Origin: Dipteronia dyeriana | Lineage: Eukaryota > Streptophyta > Magnoliopsida > Sapindales > Sapindaceae | Direction of reading: 5' to 3' | DNA length: 64,000 bases | Assembly (NCBI GenBank): GCA_032871835.1 | Contig: CM065297.1 | Coordinates: 2,358,501 to 2,422,500, forward strand | Shown: positions 48,772 through 61,475 of the stretch, piece by piece | How the letters are laid out: every line of letters starts with the position of its first letter | How positions within the stretch are numbered: the first letter of the stretch is position 1 | Made by a program: the position numbers and the translations under genes | The notes under the pieces: model-generated | The model's database searches: none | What the model was told of the DNA's origin: nothing | Seen by the model: the letters and a program-made list of their open reading frames with translations, nothing else

Positions 48772-49624
48772 AATCCAATTGTCCACACGTAAGGAACTGA
48801 TATCAGTTCTAACTGAAAATAGAGAGACTATATATATACACTATTTTTCGGATTATATATACTATCTTTCATTTACCTATTTTTATATAAAGAAAGGTAA
48901 TTATGTCCAAGTAAAACGCACAATTCATAAAGTGGGACATATAGAGAAAGTATTTCTTTTAATGGGTATTTTATTTTTTTCAGTGTGTATATAAGTATGT
49001 TTATACAAATTAATAGGTGGGGACGTGTAGAATGGGATAACTAACAATAAATATTTGTTTCCCGTAGATGAAATAACAAGAGCGATGGTCAAGGCAACAA
49101 CCTGCACAGCTTATGAGCAATAATGGCATGTTTTTTTTTTTTTTCCAAGGCGATCATGTGTAATCTACAACCACGACATGGATAAAAATACCCGTCGGAG
49201 AAAAAACTCATCCGTCATTACGCATATTTATAAAATATATATAATAGAATTTAAAACCCCCACATAAGATGTGATAATTATAATTCATATACAATATCAT
49301 CGTAACAAAACATTTAGAATAATATGATCTTGCCGACTAATTGGGTTGGGTTGTTTAAACTTATATAAAACAAATATTTTGAATAGTATGGAAATGGATT
49401 TAAATCATGACTTATAAATTTTACTATATGTAAGAAACTTATTGAGATTTATTAGAAACTTCACTACGTACATTAAGAAAATTAAATCAAAAATTGGGGA
49501 AAATATGTGATGAATGTTTCTAAACTAATTAAAATCATAATATGTAGTTTTTTATATATATAATTTTTATTTTTTAAAAGAATGTAGATGGTTTTTATTA
49601 AAACGAGAAAAATTAAACTGTAAA
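48772..49624. other. Intergenic spacer
   Basis: AT-rich, no gene recognised. Confidence 0.6.
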
Positions 49625-50405
49625 ATAAGGGATATAATCATTTCCCCCCTTGTAGTTTGATATACTAGACACTTTACCCCTTCTAATTTCAGTAATAATC
49701 ATTCTCACTCCTAAAACCAAAATATTAGACAATTTACTCCATCCGGTTTCAGTAATAGTCATTCTCCCTCTATAAAAACCAAAATATTAGATATTTTACC
49801 CCTTAACCGCTGTGAATTCTATTAATCAAATACTTTGACCGTTAAAAAATCAATTAAATGACCTTAATACCCCTGAACACATGAGTTTTTCCCCTTAATG
49901 ACACCATTAATTGTTTTTAAAGAAAAAAAATCAGAAATAAAACAATAAACACAACTTAAAGTATTTTAAAAAACAAAATTGAAAATAAAATATTTATTTA
50001 AACAAAAATTAATAAAAGAATTAAGTGTAAAAATAAAAAAATAATTTAAAAACATTAATAAAAAGAATGAAATGTAAAAAAAAAAATAAAAAATAAAAAA
50101 TTAAATAAAATAATATAATTGTAACAAAACTAAAACAATATTATATTTTATTTTGAAATATTGAATTGTATTTTTTAAATATTGAATTTTTTTATGCTAA
50201 TTTTTAATTTTTTTAATTTTTATTTTCAATTATGTTTTTTAAAATACTTTTATTAGTTTTTATTGTCTTATTTATGATTTTTTTTCTTTAAAAATAATTA
50301 GTGGTATCATTATGGGGAATAACTCATGTGTTCAAGGGTATTAAGGTTATTTAATTGATTTTTTAATGGTCAAAATATTTGACTAACAGGAAACTCAATC
50401 ATGTG
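49625..50405. mobile_element. Truncated foldback / MULE-like element
   Basis: A long inverted repeat: left arm about 49815-50030 and right arm about 50200-50395. The outer shared part runs 'tcaaatactttgaccgttaaaaaatc...ccctgaacacatgag'. The left side extends about 190 bp further outwards (from GGGATATAATCATTTCCCC) with no partner on the right, so the right end is lost. Confidence 0.7.
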
Positions 50406-50416
50406 GGACTTCTTAA

Positions 50417-50827
50417 TAGATATGTCTAGGTTTTGGTCCCGGTTCCGGTTCCGGTTCCGAACTAAGCCAGAACCGGAATCGGAACCAAAACCGTTGGTCC
50501 ACGGTTCTGGTTCCGGTTCCGGTTCCTCTGGTTTTGGTTCGGTTCCGACGGTTCGTCCGGTTCGGTTCTTTTTTCTTTTCTTTTATTACATTTTAGATTA
50601 AGAAAATTAATATATATATATATATAATATTTTTTCTGAAATCGGTGGTTCCAAACCGAAGCCGAACCACCGGTTCCTACCCGGATTTTTTTTTTGTAGA
50701 AGAACTGGAACCGAACCTTCACCCCCATGATTACGATTACAGTTTCGGAACCGATTCCACGGTTCCGGTTCATTTCACACGGTTACGGTTCGGTTCCACG
50801 GTTCGAACCGAACTGTGGACATGTCTA
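50417..50827. mobile_element. hAT-like non-autonomous element rich in GGTTCC
   Basis: Ends TAGATATGTCTAGG and, at the right, GTGGACATGTCTA form an inverted repeat. An 8-bp target duplication with one mismatch flanks it (CTTCTTAA 50409-50416, TTTCTTAA 50828-50835). The interior is a GGTTCCGGTTCC / GGAACCGAACC array. Short ORFs across it are artefacts of the repeat. Confidence 0.82.
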
Positions 50828-50835
50828 TTTCTTAA

Positions 50836-52355
50836 CGATAATAATTCATCTAAAAACATAATTTTAATCATTTTATGTCATGTTCTTTCTGCAAAGATAT
50901 TTTGAAAGGAAAACAGAGAAATTGTGTCAACGACATGTATGTATATATTGTCTAATGTATTGATAATAAATAGATAAATAAATAAATCATCCTTCGAAGC
51001 ATTAAAACTATATATTAATGTTTTGAATGAGAGAAAAAAAGATTGTGTAATGGCATGCATTAATTAAAAAAAATCACAGTAAAATTTTATATTTATTTTA
51101 AAAATATATTAAAATTAAACATTAATAAAAAATAGTTTTTAATTCAAATGATATACACATTCTTTTCAACAACGTTTATGGTGGGGATTTGAATCTCACT
51201 ATACACATTTTGTAAATATACATTGAAATTTGTCTGTTGTATGAGAGTAACATAGTATTTAATTTTAGCAACTTCAAGACAGTAACATGTTGGATATAAG
51301 ATTTGATAAAGAAAGAAAAAAAAAATGAAATTAATGTAAACTTGTAGGTAAGGAAACAAAATAAGGGGGAGTTTGATGGCATGGTGTTTACCTGAAAATT
51401 GTACAAACAACTATAGGAAAAGTTACATGTAATTATTAGAAAAATATTTCCAAAGTTATAGTACAATTAAGCTAGAGGAGTAGCATATTTGGAGGACAAT
51501 TATTTGCCTAGTGTCATGTCTCATACTCTCATGCCTCTTTTTTTAAAGCAACATTCCCGGCATGAAATAAATAACCTTTGACATGCAGGTTAACCGTGTT
51601 TATTAAATCTAACAATATTTCAAAAAGGAGCCTTCAAATAATACAAACATCCCTTGCCATCAAATCTATCGGTTAACTTTAACGATCGACTAACATTCAC
51701 AATTAGAAAGCTAAATATATCTTTGTCATATCATCTCAAATATAAAATATTTTTTTAATTAAAATTGAAAAATCTATTTTTTTTATATAAAAACAAGATA
51801 ATCTATCTGTGGTGGAGCTTCACCGCTGAAAGAAAGAAAAGATCTTTGACAATCTCCTACTTACTGGAAGAGAACTTTGTCGATTTTGGAGATTGACCAC
51901 CTGCAGTTCACAAAGAGGTTCCTCCATGAATTGAAGATGTTTCAGTAGACGGCTGATATATTATCTTTTTTTATTTATTTCTTTTTTATGTTTGAGATAA
52001 TGTGGCATGTGTATATTTGGTTTTCCGTATGTTAAGGTTAGTCAACCGTTAAAGTTACTAGACCCCCGCTATGAAAATGGGTGTTTGTTTTAATTTAAGG
52101 CATCTTTTTTTGTAATCTTACCAGATTCAATTAAGTATGGGTAAGTTAGTGCAATTAACCCTTAGCATGCTCTGTCTATTATTTCTCTACATCTCTTCCA
52201 CCCATTTAATTAAGGTTCGATCAAAATCGAAAAATAATTTTGTAGTTTGTAAATTACCAATAACTTTCATGCCAATGAATTTTTCACCTAATTCTGAAAT
52301 TACAGAGTTGTTTTTTATTTGGGTCAAACTTAACAGGGTTTTCATATTCTATAGT
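50836..52355. other. Intergenic spacer
   Basis: AT-rich with no recognised gene. The minus-strand ORFs at 51144-51466 look like chance open frames. Confidence 0.6.
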
Positions 52356-52360
52356 TAATC

Positions 52361-55038
52361 TTTTTAGGATTTGGCTTGTATTCCCAAGTGAATCCAATAT
52401 TAAAAAAACGAGACTCAACTGATGTAAACTTCCTGGAGACGTGGAAAATGTTTGAAAGTTGGAGATGGTGTTTAACGAAGGCTTGAAAACCTAGAAGAGC
52501 TGAGAAACGAAGTTTTGTGAATAGTGCTACAAGTAGTGTTGTGGAAAGTGTTGTGGCATTGACAGTGGTTCCCAAAACGACAGAAAAAGCGATGTGGGTA
52601 ATGCAGTGGAATTGGACAACGTTTCCCACAGTGGTCCAATTCTAGAGATGAACACAGTCAAAAGCGTCGTGGGAATGACATCGGTTTCCTAAAAATGTGG
52701 CACACGGATAGCGGTTTTCTGAGCGGTTAATCACTACTAAATGAGCACCCGCAATAGCACGGAGTCGTGGAAGTAGTACAATGATAACAAGTTCGTTCCA
52801 CAAGGATTCATGAATTGATTAACACAATTGATTGATTGACTACTATTTAGACAAGTAAATATTTGATGACTAAATTATGCTACTAACACCAATTAAATTA
52901 AACTACTACTATAATGCAATTAATGAAACTTAAATAAGCAAGTAAACAAGACAAAGTCACATACAAGCAAGTAGTTGTATTTCTATTAGGAAACTAGGCT
53001 AAGACTTTAAATCCACCTAACCAATTCTCACCAATTTATCGACACACCATTAAAGATAAATTGTGCAAGTGCATATGTAGACTCGTGACTCCTTAAATTA
53101 GTCTCTACTCTCTCTTGAGTAATAGAAATAACACCAATATGCACCAATAACCTATCTCTTGATGGTCATCCAAAATGCACACAAGTTCATTAAGCTTAAT
53201 GGTTCACTAATTGAGTCCTAGAGACTAACCTCGATAATTTTTACCTTACTAGGCCTCTATCATGCATTTCATTAAGCACGTTGTGTGCTTCTCCTCTCGG
53301 TACATCACACAACAAAAACACAAACATTAGATGCTAGTTAGACACTCAATGTTAATTAAAACATGAAACACATATACATAACACAAGCAATAGTGATAAA
53401 GTGGTGGTCTTTATTACTAAATCATGGTAAATGTTTCATCTTCGCCTTAGCCAATATGGATTTAGTTCATAATGAAAGGAATGGCCATATAATAAATGAG
53501 ATAAATACAAGCCATAAATGAAATATATGTAATGATAAAGAGAGAAAGGGAAAGAGTAAACTAAGTGAAGAACTCCTCGTCTCTTACTTGGATATGCTAG
53601 ACTTCTTCTCTCTTTGACTCATCTTGCTCCAAGATATGGCTTTGGTGGTTGTTTTAGATGAGAAGATAGGGATCTTAGTGGTTGGTAAGGTGATATTTAA
53701 GCCTATATGGTGGTTGATGAAGGTTTTTAAGTGATTTGGTGAAGGTATTGGGTGATTTGGTGAAGGATTTTGAGTGAAATGTGGTGATGGAGGTATTGGA
53801 TTGTAATGGGAGGGTTTGGAGCTGAATGGTCGGGATAGAGGTGCCAAGAAGAGCTGAAATGGGGGTATTTATATGTTTGGAGTTAGGGCACAAAACTTTA
53901 GAAATTCTGATGAGTTGGACATGTGTGTTGGTCGAGTGGCGCTTCACTAACTCCACCCTACTGATGTTGTTGCGCTAGTGAGGGTGCGTTGGTCTAGTGG
54001 CGCCACCCTACTGATGTTGTTGCGCTGGTGAGGGTGAGCTGGTCGAATGGTGCCTCACCAGCGCCACCCTTCTCCACCTTAAGTCTTCACTTCTTCTGTT
54101 TGACTCTAACTTTCTTCAATTTCTCACTATTACCCCTGGATTGCTTAAGAACCCTATAAAAGCTTATTAAAGTGTTAAATACTCGATTTTTACTTGGGAG
54201 CGAGTGCAATTGATAGGATATGGAGGCTACACCGAGTGTAGAAATGGGAGTTATCAGGGGTCGTCTTTATAAGGTATTTCACGGTTAAGGGCGTGAGCTG
54301 CAGACTGCGGCCCAACACGGTAATGACAAAAGTTGTGCTACGTGAAACAGGAAATCATGTGGAACAAGAAATCTTCTGTGGAAAAGGAAACGAGTTTCTC
54401 CTTGTGCTAAATAGGGAAATTTTTAGCGTAAAGGAGTAGGACTTTACATGGATCAAGAAGACTTGTGTGTGTAGGAGAATACTTCCTTGTTGGTTTCTAA
54501 CTTCCCTAGTACTCTAGTATAAATACATACAATATTTTGTTATTGAGTGTAGAGCAAAAGAACATCTGTAACATCAGAGAGTGGGTTGGATCCAGAAGAG
54601 ACGTCTGGAAATATCCGAGGAGGGATCTGGGGAATAATTAGGGATAAAGAAGGGAGATCCGTGGGTGATATTCAGGGGAGACCTATGGAGATATTCGAAA
54701 GGGGTGTACTTGAAGGAGGACTCGGTGAGCGTTGTGAGCTGAAAGATAGGATGTAAGCTTGGTTGTGAGCTTGGAGGCTTGGTTGTTTGGGGTTTGGGTT
54801 GTGTGAGAGAGAATCATGGAGTGTGTACTTATAACAATTTACTATATAGTGAAACTTTCTCTGTCATCCTGGTAACTCGTGGTTTTTTTCCTGATTTAGA
54901 GTTTCCACGTATATATTGTGTCGTGTGATTTGTTTATATTTTCTCTTATCTTATGTTTCTGCTATTAGACATTTATTTGTTATGTATGGAAGAATATTAT
55001 ACATGTTGCTTCCGCGTTCTTCGGTCAAATTCCCAACA
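52361..55038. mobile_element. Solo LTR, copy 2, split by an insertion
   Basis: Begins TTTTTAGGATTTGGCTTG, related to the copy-1 start TGTTAAGATTTGACTTG with TG degraded, and ends TTCCCAACA. TAATC flanks both ends (52356-52360 and 55039-55043). Its 3' third is clearly related to 26430-26800. Without the insertion at 52731-54291 it would be about 1.1 kb. Confidence 0.78.
52731..54291. mobile_element. 1.56-kb insertion of unknown class
   Basis: It interrupts the solo LTR and is flanked by CGGTTAA on both sides (52724-52730 and 54292-54298). It starts TCACTACTAAATGAGC, ends GGTATTTCA, and has no obvious inverted or direct terminal repeats. A GGCGC-containing tandem repeat of about 47 bp lies at 53950-54070. 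The only ORFs (53584-53956, minus) are Pro/Ser/Thr-rich and not recognised. Confidence 0.55.
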
Positions 55039-55043
55039 TAATC

Positions 55044-57100
55044 TATTTAAGGATTTCGAAGTGGGTTATGTATAATTTTGTATAATTGTTTCTAGAAATT
55101 ACATAATAAATTTGAAAATTAAAGATCCGGAAAAAAAAAGTATCTTGATTCTTGAGGTATATTTTGTAAACAGTTTTTATTTGTAAGAAAATAATTATTT
55201 TATTTTATTTTTCAAATACTCCACTTGAAACATTTTTTATAATCTACTTTTAGATTATAAAACATTATAACATAAAAGGTAATGTTGTTTGGTCCAAATT
55301 TTTATTTCAAACGTATGTTAAATGATATGCTATGTAATTGAAACCACGATACTACTCACTCATATATATAATAACAATTCACTATATTCTTTCGTAGCGA
55401 GGGTGGCGTGCACTTCTTCTTCACTTTAGTGGTAGAAAGGTTCGAGTCTCAAAAAAGATATATGGGACATATATGTAATGTTCAATTTCGTCAATGTCCG
55501 TCAGTTCCATGATCAATGTGTTGCCCGTTTTTTTTTTTAAAAAAAATAATTGCTAAAGTTCCATTTGATTTTTTGTCTGAAAACTGAAAACAGAAAAACA
55601 TGTTTGTTTTTTGTTTTTTTAAGTTATAAATATCTGAAAATTAATACTTTTACATTTATGTTTTTCTAACTATTTGTTATGTATTTACATTTTAATATAT
55701 TAAGGATAACTATAACAAGTAATTTAATAATCGTAAAACAAAATTATTTAGTTATTAATAATATTTTAAATTTATATTAATAATATTATTTAGATGCAAT
55801 CAAACTCTAAAATAAAATTAATAAAACTATTATCAAATTATGAGAAAAAAAAAAGAACGAACCCTTACCGGAAGCCGAAATATAGTAGGAAAATCAGTCT
55901 CTAATTGTTTGAGTTTTGAATCAATTAGGTTTTGTGATGTTGTAGTTGTTTTTGGTGAGAAAAAATATATATTAATATGAATAATAGTTTGACAGAAGAT
56001 AAAACTGGAAATTAGTTAGATTGATGAGGATAGTTTTGGAAGTAAAATATTGTATAATGGACTTTTGTTTTCTAAACAAGTGGTTTTAAGGATTCTTTAA
56101 GTGATTTTATTATATAAAAAAAAAACTTAATAGAGCACATTAAGTGTCATTAAGTATTAAGTGGAAAAATCAAATAGGGCCAAAGTCAATCATCCTTTCA
56201 CTATTTCTTTTGTTTATTGTCATTATAATCCAACACACAACATCAACAACAACAACAAAAAAAAAAAAAAACTTGACAATTACACATTATTCTCATGAGA
56301 AATAGGTCTCCTAATTTCTTTTTCCTTTTTTTTCGATATCGAAAATCTCGGACTTCATCCAGACACCCATCCGTCTGTCATCCCCAACAGGGATGTAACA
56401 AGAATTGAAGACTATGGTAGGCTATTTTTTTTTTCAATGAACATCGACATCATCTAGTTCGAAAGAGATAGTAGACGACCCCGTAAAATGTATATTCTAA
56501 ATAAATGCATTACAATCTTAAAAAAAAAATACGTTACAAAATTTATTTTATTTTTGAAAAATCAAACTAAATGATAAGAGAAACATGAAACGCAAATGCG
56601 AACACTAATTAAATTATACAATATTCTTATATTAGTTTGATTCATTCGAAATAATACTAATACAATGTTTTGAGAAATTTAATGAAATTCATTTAACAAT
56701 ATCGCTAATTTGTAAATTTAAAATTGGATTAAGTAATAATTGGTTTACTCCTAAAATCTCAGTGTCTATATTTAACAATAACTCTAAAATTTCAAAACAA
56801 AATATAATATTTTTTTTAAGTAACAAAATAAAATATTTAAAATCATAATATTCACTCAAACATATCTAAATGTTGATATTGAAAAATAGATTGAACCAAG
56901 TTTAAAGAATGGGAAGAAATAATTGTTATTATAAAAGAAAGAAAAAAAGATATTTTTTTTTACTCTGACTAGAAATTAAAATTAATTATTTAATTAATTT
57001 AGATTTTTACTTTACTATTTTAATTTTTGTAAGGGGGTTTAGGGTGGACTCCCCCATGCTCTCCAATTGCATGACACACCCATAATCAATATACTGGTCT
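55044..57100. other. Intergenic spacer
   Basis: AT-rich. A tRNA B-box-like GGTTCGAGTCTC at about 55440 hints at a decayed SINE, but no A box or 3' end could be fixed. Confidence 0.5.
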
Positions 57101-57250
57101 GACAGCCTATTTGTTGGTTGTTGTGGAGTATGACAGTATCATAACTCGCCTTCACCGGGTATGATTAGAACTGTTGACAGCCTATTTGTTGGTTGTTGTG
57201 GAGTATGACAGTATCATAACTCGCCTTCACCAGGTATGATTAGAACTGTT
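57101..57250 (+). repeat. 75-bp tandem duplication
   Basis: Two copies (57101-57175, 57176-57250) differ at one position (CACCGGG versus CACCAGG), so the event is recent. Confidence 0.95.
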
Positions 57251-57568
57251 GACTAAAAAATTACATGTGTCCCAAGCCCGTCTTTCCACCAGCTAAGTTA
57301 GCGCCTTGACGATTGACTCAATGTAATTGCTAAACCTAGAACCAATGACTTGGGTTTCATCCCAAGCCTTGGACCACTAAGGCAATCATATCGTGGTTAA
57401 TAATAATAATAAATAAAATAATAAATAAATGGGTCTTCTAATTTCACTTACATGGGTTTACAATATCTTTAAAAAAAATTCCATGAAAATAAGGAGAGTG
57501 GGGTCCGTATCAGGCCAGGCTGGACCAATAGAAAATCTCCTCGGAACTTGGGCCCAAAGAATCCTCTT
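57251..57568. other. Spacer, possibly SINE-derived
   Basis: The reverse strand of 57270-57390 reads GCCTTAGTGGTCCAAGG ... GGTTCTAGG, faintly like Pol III A and B boxes. Too weak to call. Confidence 0.25.
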
Positions 57569-57808
57569 CTAATTTTTTTTTTTTTTTTTTTGAGTGAAAA
57601 TGAGGCTGCCTATACTATTTCCTTGGACCTCAGAACCAGAAAACTGTCTGTCATTACCAGTACTGTGCCGAACAGCAATTTTTTGAACTGTTGTTGAAGA
57701 ATCAAATTTCAAAACCAAAAGTGAAGTTAGACCCAGAAACAAAAGCATAGACAAATAAAAGGGAAGATTGAAGCAGTTTATTCTTGGAGATTGGTTTCCA
57801 ACACCCAC
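57569..57808 (-). pseudogene. Orphan N-terminal exon-like fragment with a membrane anchor
   Basis: The open stretch has a hydrophobic helix (FYLSMLLFLGLTSLLVL, about residues 17-33) after a short basic/polar lead, then a Ser/Thr-rich stalk: the look of a type II Golgi membrane protein such as a glycosyltransferase. It begins with GTG; the codon before is ATA and no in-frame ATG is found before an upstream TAA. The open frame runs into a run of about 20 A on this strand (T run at 57572-57591), which would fit a retroposed or truncated copy. No catalytic domain is present. Identity is unknown. Confidence 0.35.
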
Positions 57809-59746
57809 TATGTTGCTTGTTTTAAGGCAATAGAAGATAGTTTCGATCCAATGAGCTTATCATATCATCTGTGCGTTTATGAAAATAAGATCGTATCATG
57901 TATATATTATGTTTCGTTAAAATAATAATACAAAATTAACAAAAATGTCTTTTATTTCTTTATAGTAATATATACAAGTAAAATCAGTTTTTGAAAATAA
58001 TGTTGGGGGTTTTCAAGAGCCATGATGCTGAGTTTTGAGCAGATGAAGTGGTGGTCATAAAATAAACCAAGGAAGAGAAAATTAAATTTACTTTTCTTAA
58101 AATAATAATAATTAAAGAAATTAAAAGAGAAGTGAAGTAGCCTTATAATAATGGCTTCTGACAAATCTACCTAATGGTCCTTTACAATTGTACAGTTTTA
58201 ATAAATTTCTGCAAGTGAAACCAAAATTATGATGTTTGAGTAAGAGAGAATCGCTATTACATCTGATATTGGACCCACATGCTCCTTTAAGATAGTGCAA
58301 ACATTAGTGTCCACTTTAAATTCCACAATTCAAACTTTACATTGATTTACTCCCAAAAGAAAAAACAACAATAAGCATCACTGATTTATTTTTATTTTGA
58401 TTAAATATGAATTATTTTAAATTTTCAACACATTCAAGAAATCAAAGAGAAATGTATGATGAATTCGTTGGGTCGTAAAGACTGAAATCGTAATATCGTG
58501 GGTTCACGATATTAAGAGAGAGAATTTGATAAACAATGATTTGATAGTGAAAGATAAGTATTGGTGTATTTGAATCCAGTAAAATCTCATTATTTTTTCT
58601 TTATTTTCGCATGATTTGATTATTATATTGGATTTACATATGTATTTCATAACAGAATTCCCAAGTTGTTCGAATTTATCGGTATCCTTAACTACTACGG
58701 ATAAATTTGGATCGAATCTCAATCTTACAAGGGTTAGTGGTTCATAAGGGTTCATGAGGATTGAATTAAAAAAACAAAAACAAAAACAAAAAAAGGGAGA
58801 GAGAAGAAAATAATAATAGAGGAAGAAATCATTGAGATTATTAATAAGTGGAAATAACAGAAAACGAGATGTCATAAGGACAGCTAGCAAGGGTACAAAT
58901 GATATGTTTGTATAGGGAGCAGGGTTTGCTTGGACTTGGAAGAAGGTATCAAAAGTGATTGTGTGTGTGTGTGTAATGGCTTAACCACCAAAATTATTGA
59001 CTGTTTGTAGGGCAACCCTCCCATGTGATGGGTAATCACCCCATTTTCTCTCAATATGCTTTACAAAGGAATGGTGTGCAACACTAAAACACCAACAGAA
59101 TCTATTACAAAAAGATTGCTACTTGTGTACCTGACATTTCCATATATGCCTCCTTTTAGATCACCCTTCAACTGTTGTTAACCTAAATCAAATAATTATA
59201 CCACCTGTGGAAGAAAAATAAGAACGCAACAATGCACAACACACATGCAATTCTTGGCCAAAATAATAATTGCAAGTGCATATTTAAAATCAAGCAATGC
59301 TATTGTACCTAAATGACATGACAAGTAGATTTGTAATATTAGTTGGACAAAGTTTTAGACAGCATTGACGTGTAGCATTTTTCTTTAATAAATTTGGTAT
59401 AGAGAAAATTTCCAACCCCAAAACTCGTCTGAAATCTCCTATATAAGACGTGCCAGAATTTACTATATTATTTTCATCTAACCTCAATGAAGGATCTGAA
59501 ATAACTTACCCTATTAAAGATGATATCGGTTTGTGCTCGTTGAAATTGCGCCCATGTACTTTATATTGTAGAAGATCCTGCAAAACTCTCACACTGGCCA
59601 CTTCAATAGTTTATTATTGCTCGCGAACACAAACACACACAGACACTTGGTGCATAAACCATTTATCTTCTTCCTTGATCATTTGATTTCTTAAAGTGAC
59701 TGTGTGTTACTTGCCCAGCAAACCGTCAGTACTTGTCCTTCTTCAA
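57809..59746. other. Intergenic spacer
   Basis: No recognised gene. It contains a short GT run at about 58962-58974. Minus-strand ORFs at 57952-58164 and 58504-58890 are AT-rich chance frames. Confidence 0.55.
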
Positions 59747-59755
59747 TTAAATCAC

Positions 59756-61466
59756 GGTTAAATCGTATTTTAGTATCTGTAGTTTATCTTAATCTGTGTT
59801 TAGTCTACGAGTTTTTTGAATTGTAACTTTTAGTCCATACTTATTCTAACAATCTGGATTGTAGTCTCTACCGTCCAATTCCATCAAGGTTTCACTGAAT
59901 TCCGTTAAGTCAACGAGGGTAGATAGGTAAATTTACGAATCAGTTTCTAGAAGCTTTTCGTAATTAAGGGTAAAAATGGTATTTAACAATGTAAAATTTT
60001 AAAAAAATTAAAAAATATACTAAAATAATTAATATCTCAAATAATTAAAAAAAGCAAAAAAAAAAAAAAAACAGAAATTAAAACAAAAAATTAAAAACAA
60101 AAATTGTATCCGATCATCACTCATCAGTTCCATCTCTTTTTTTTTCTCTTCATCTTCCTCACAAAACCCAGCAGCTTCTTCATCTTCATTCAACCAAAAC
60201 CCAGCCATCCCCCCAAAACAGATCACCACCACTTCTGATCTCTTGCCCGCCTCCACCTCTCTCTCTCGACCAACACATTATCAATCACCCAAACCAAACC
60301 ACCCACACCCATTGTCAATCACCAACTCAAACCCAGAAAAAAAATCCACGCCACACCACCAAAGCCACGTCGTCACAACCACCACGACCAAACAGCCATC
60401 AAAGGAACCAAATCGGCGGCGATTAGAACCAGACCCATCCCTTCCATCTCGTCAGATCCAGAACCACCCATTCTATCTCGTCGCATCAGAGACACAAACC
60501 TAGTTGGATCTTCAATCTTCATCTCAGAGCGGAGGATGAACGATGGTGGAGCCTGATCAGAGTTCGATCGCGGCTGGAACAGGAGAGACGATTGCTTGGT
60601 TGAAGGTGGATTTCTTTTTAAGAGAAGATGAAGAGAGAATGAAGATAAGATAAAGATGAAGATGAGGGGGAGAGATGAATATTTTTCTGGCTTGAAATTT
60701 GTATCAGTTCTTTGTTTGGATTTCATTTTTGCTCGGTTCGAAATTTGGATTTCTGGTTTTTCTGGTTTTATGGTTTTGCTCGGTTCTCGAATCGAAATTT
60801 GGATTTCGTTTCTTTGTTTTTGTTTCTGGGTTTGTGGTGATGAATAGATGTTGTCGATGATAAGATGAATAGATCTACCAATAGATGTTGTTTCTGGGTT
60901 TGTTTCTGTTTTTGTTTCTTTTCTTTTTTTTTTGGAATTATTTTGGTTTTTGTATTTGCCAATTTATGTTTTGGATTTCAATGTGTTTTGGATTGGAATA
61001 TATTTGAGTTTGTAATGATTTTGGGTGTTTGAAGTTGATATACTGTTTTGATTGATGGTATATGAATACTTGATGAAGATGAGTATTTAAAGATTGATTA
61101 TCTGGGTAAAGATTAAGGGTGGTCTGGAAAGTGGAATCATTATTGTTCATGGTGGTGGTCAGGTGGAGGAGACGATGAAAGGGAGGTGGTGGTGGTGGTG
61201 GTGGTGTGGTGGAGAAGATGATGATCAGTTTTTTTGTTTGTTTTATTTTATTTCTAATTTAAAACTTAAATAAAAATAAGGGTAAAATTGTAATCTCAAT
61301 GTGGTCAGCATCCATTAGGGGCATTAAGGTCATTTCACACGCCTGACATGCCAGAATACGTATTTTTGACGGATTCTGTTACGGAAGATTAAAAGTTACA
61401 ATTCAAAAAAATCATAGACTAAACACAGATTAAGATAAACTATAGGGACTAAAATATGAGTTACCC
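59756..61466. mobile_element. Non-autonomous MULE-like element, 1.7 kb
   Basis: Left end GGTTAAATCGTATTTTAG and reverse-complement right end GGGTAACTCATATTTTAG match, and the inverted repeat continues about 75 bp (GTTTATCTTAATCTGTGTTT on both arms). A 9-bp target duplication TTAAATCA(C/T) lies at 59747-59755 and 61467-61475. The interior has CCAACCCAAACC-rich and CTTCATCTTC-rich parts and no transposase. It is related to 2746-4061. Confidence 0.88.
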
Positions 61467-61475
61467 TTAAATCAT

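Noticed and set aside
55390..55500. SINE or tRNA remnant with GGTTCGAGTCTC
   Set aside because: A single B-box-like word is not enough without an A box or defined ends.
58504..58890. 128-codon minus-strand ORF
   Set aside because: AT-rich, Phe/Leu-rich chance frame with no recognisable motif.
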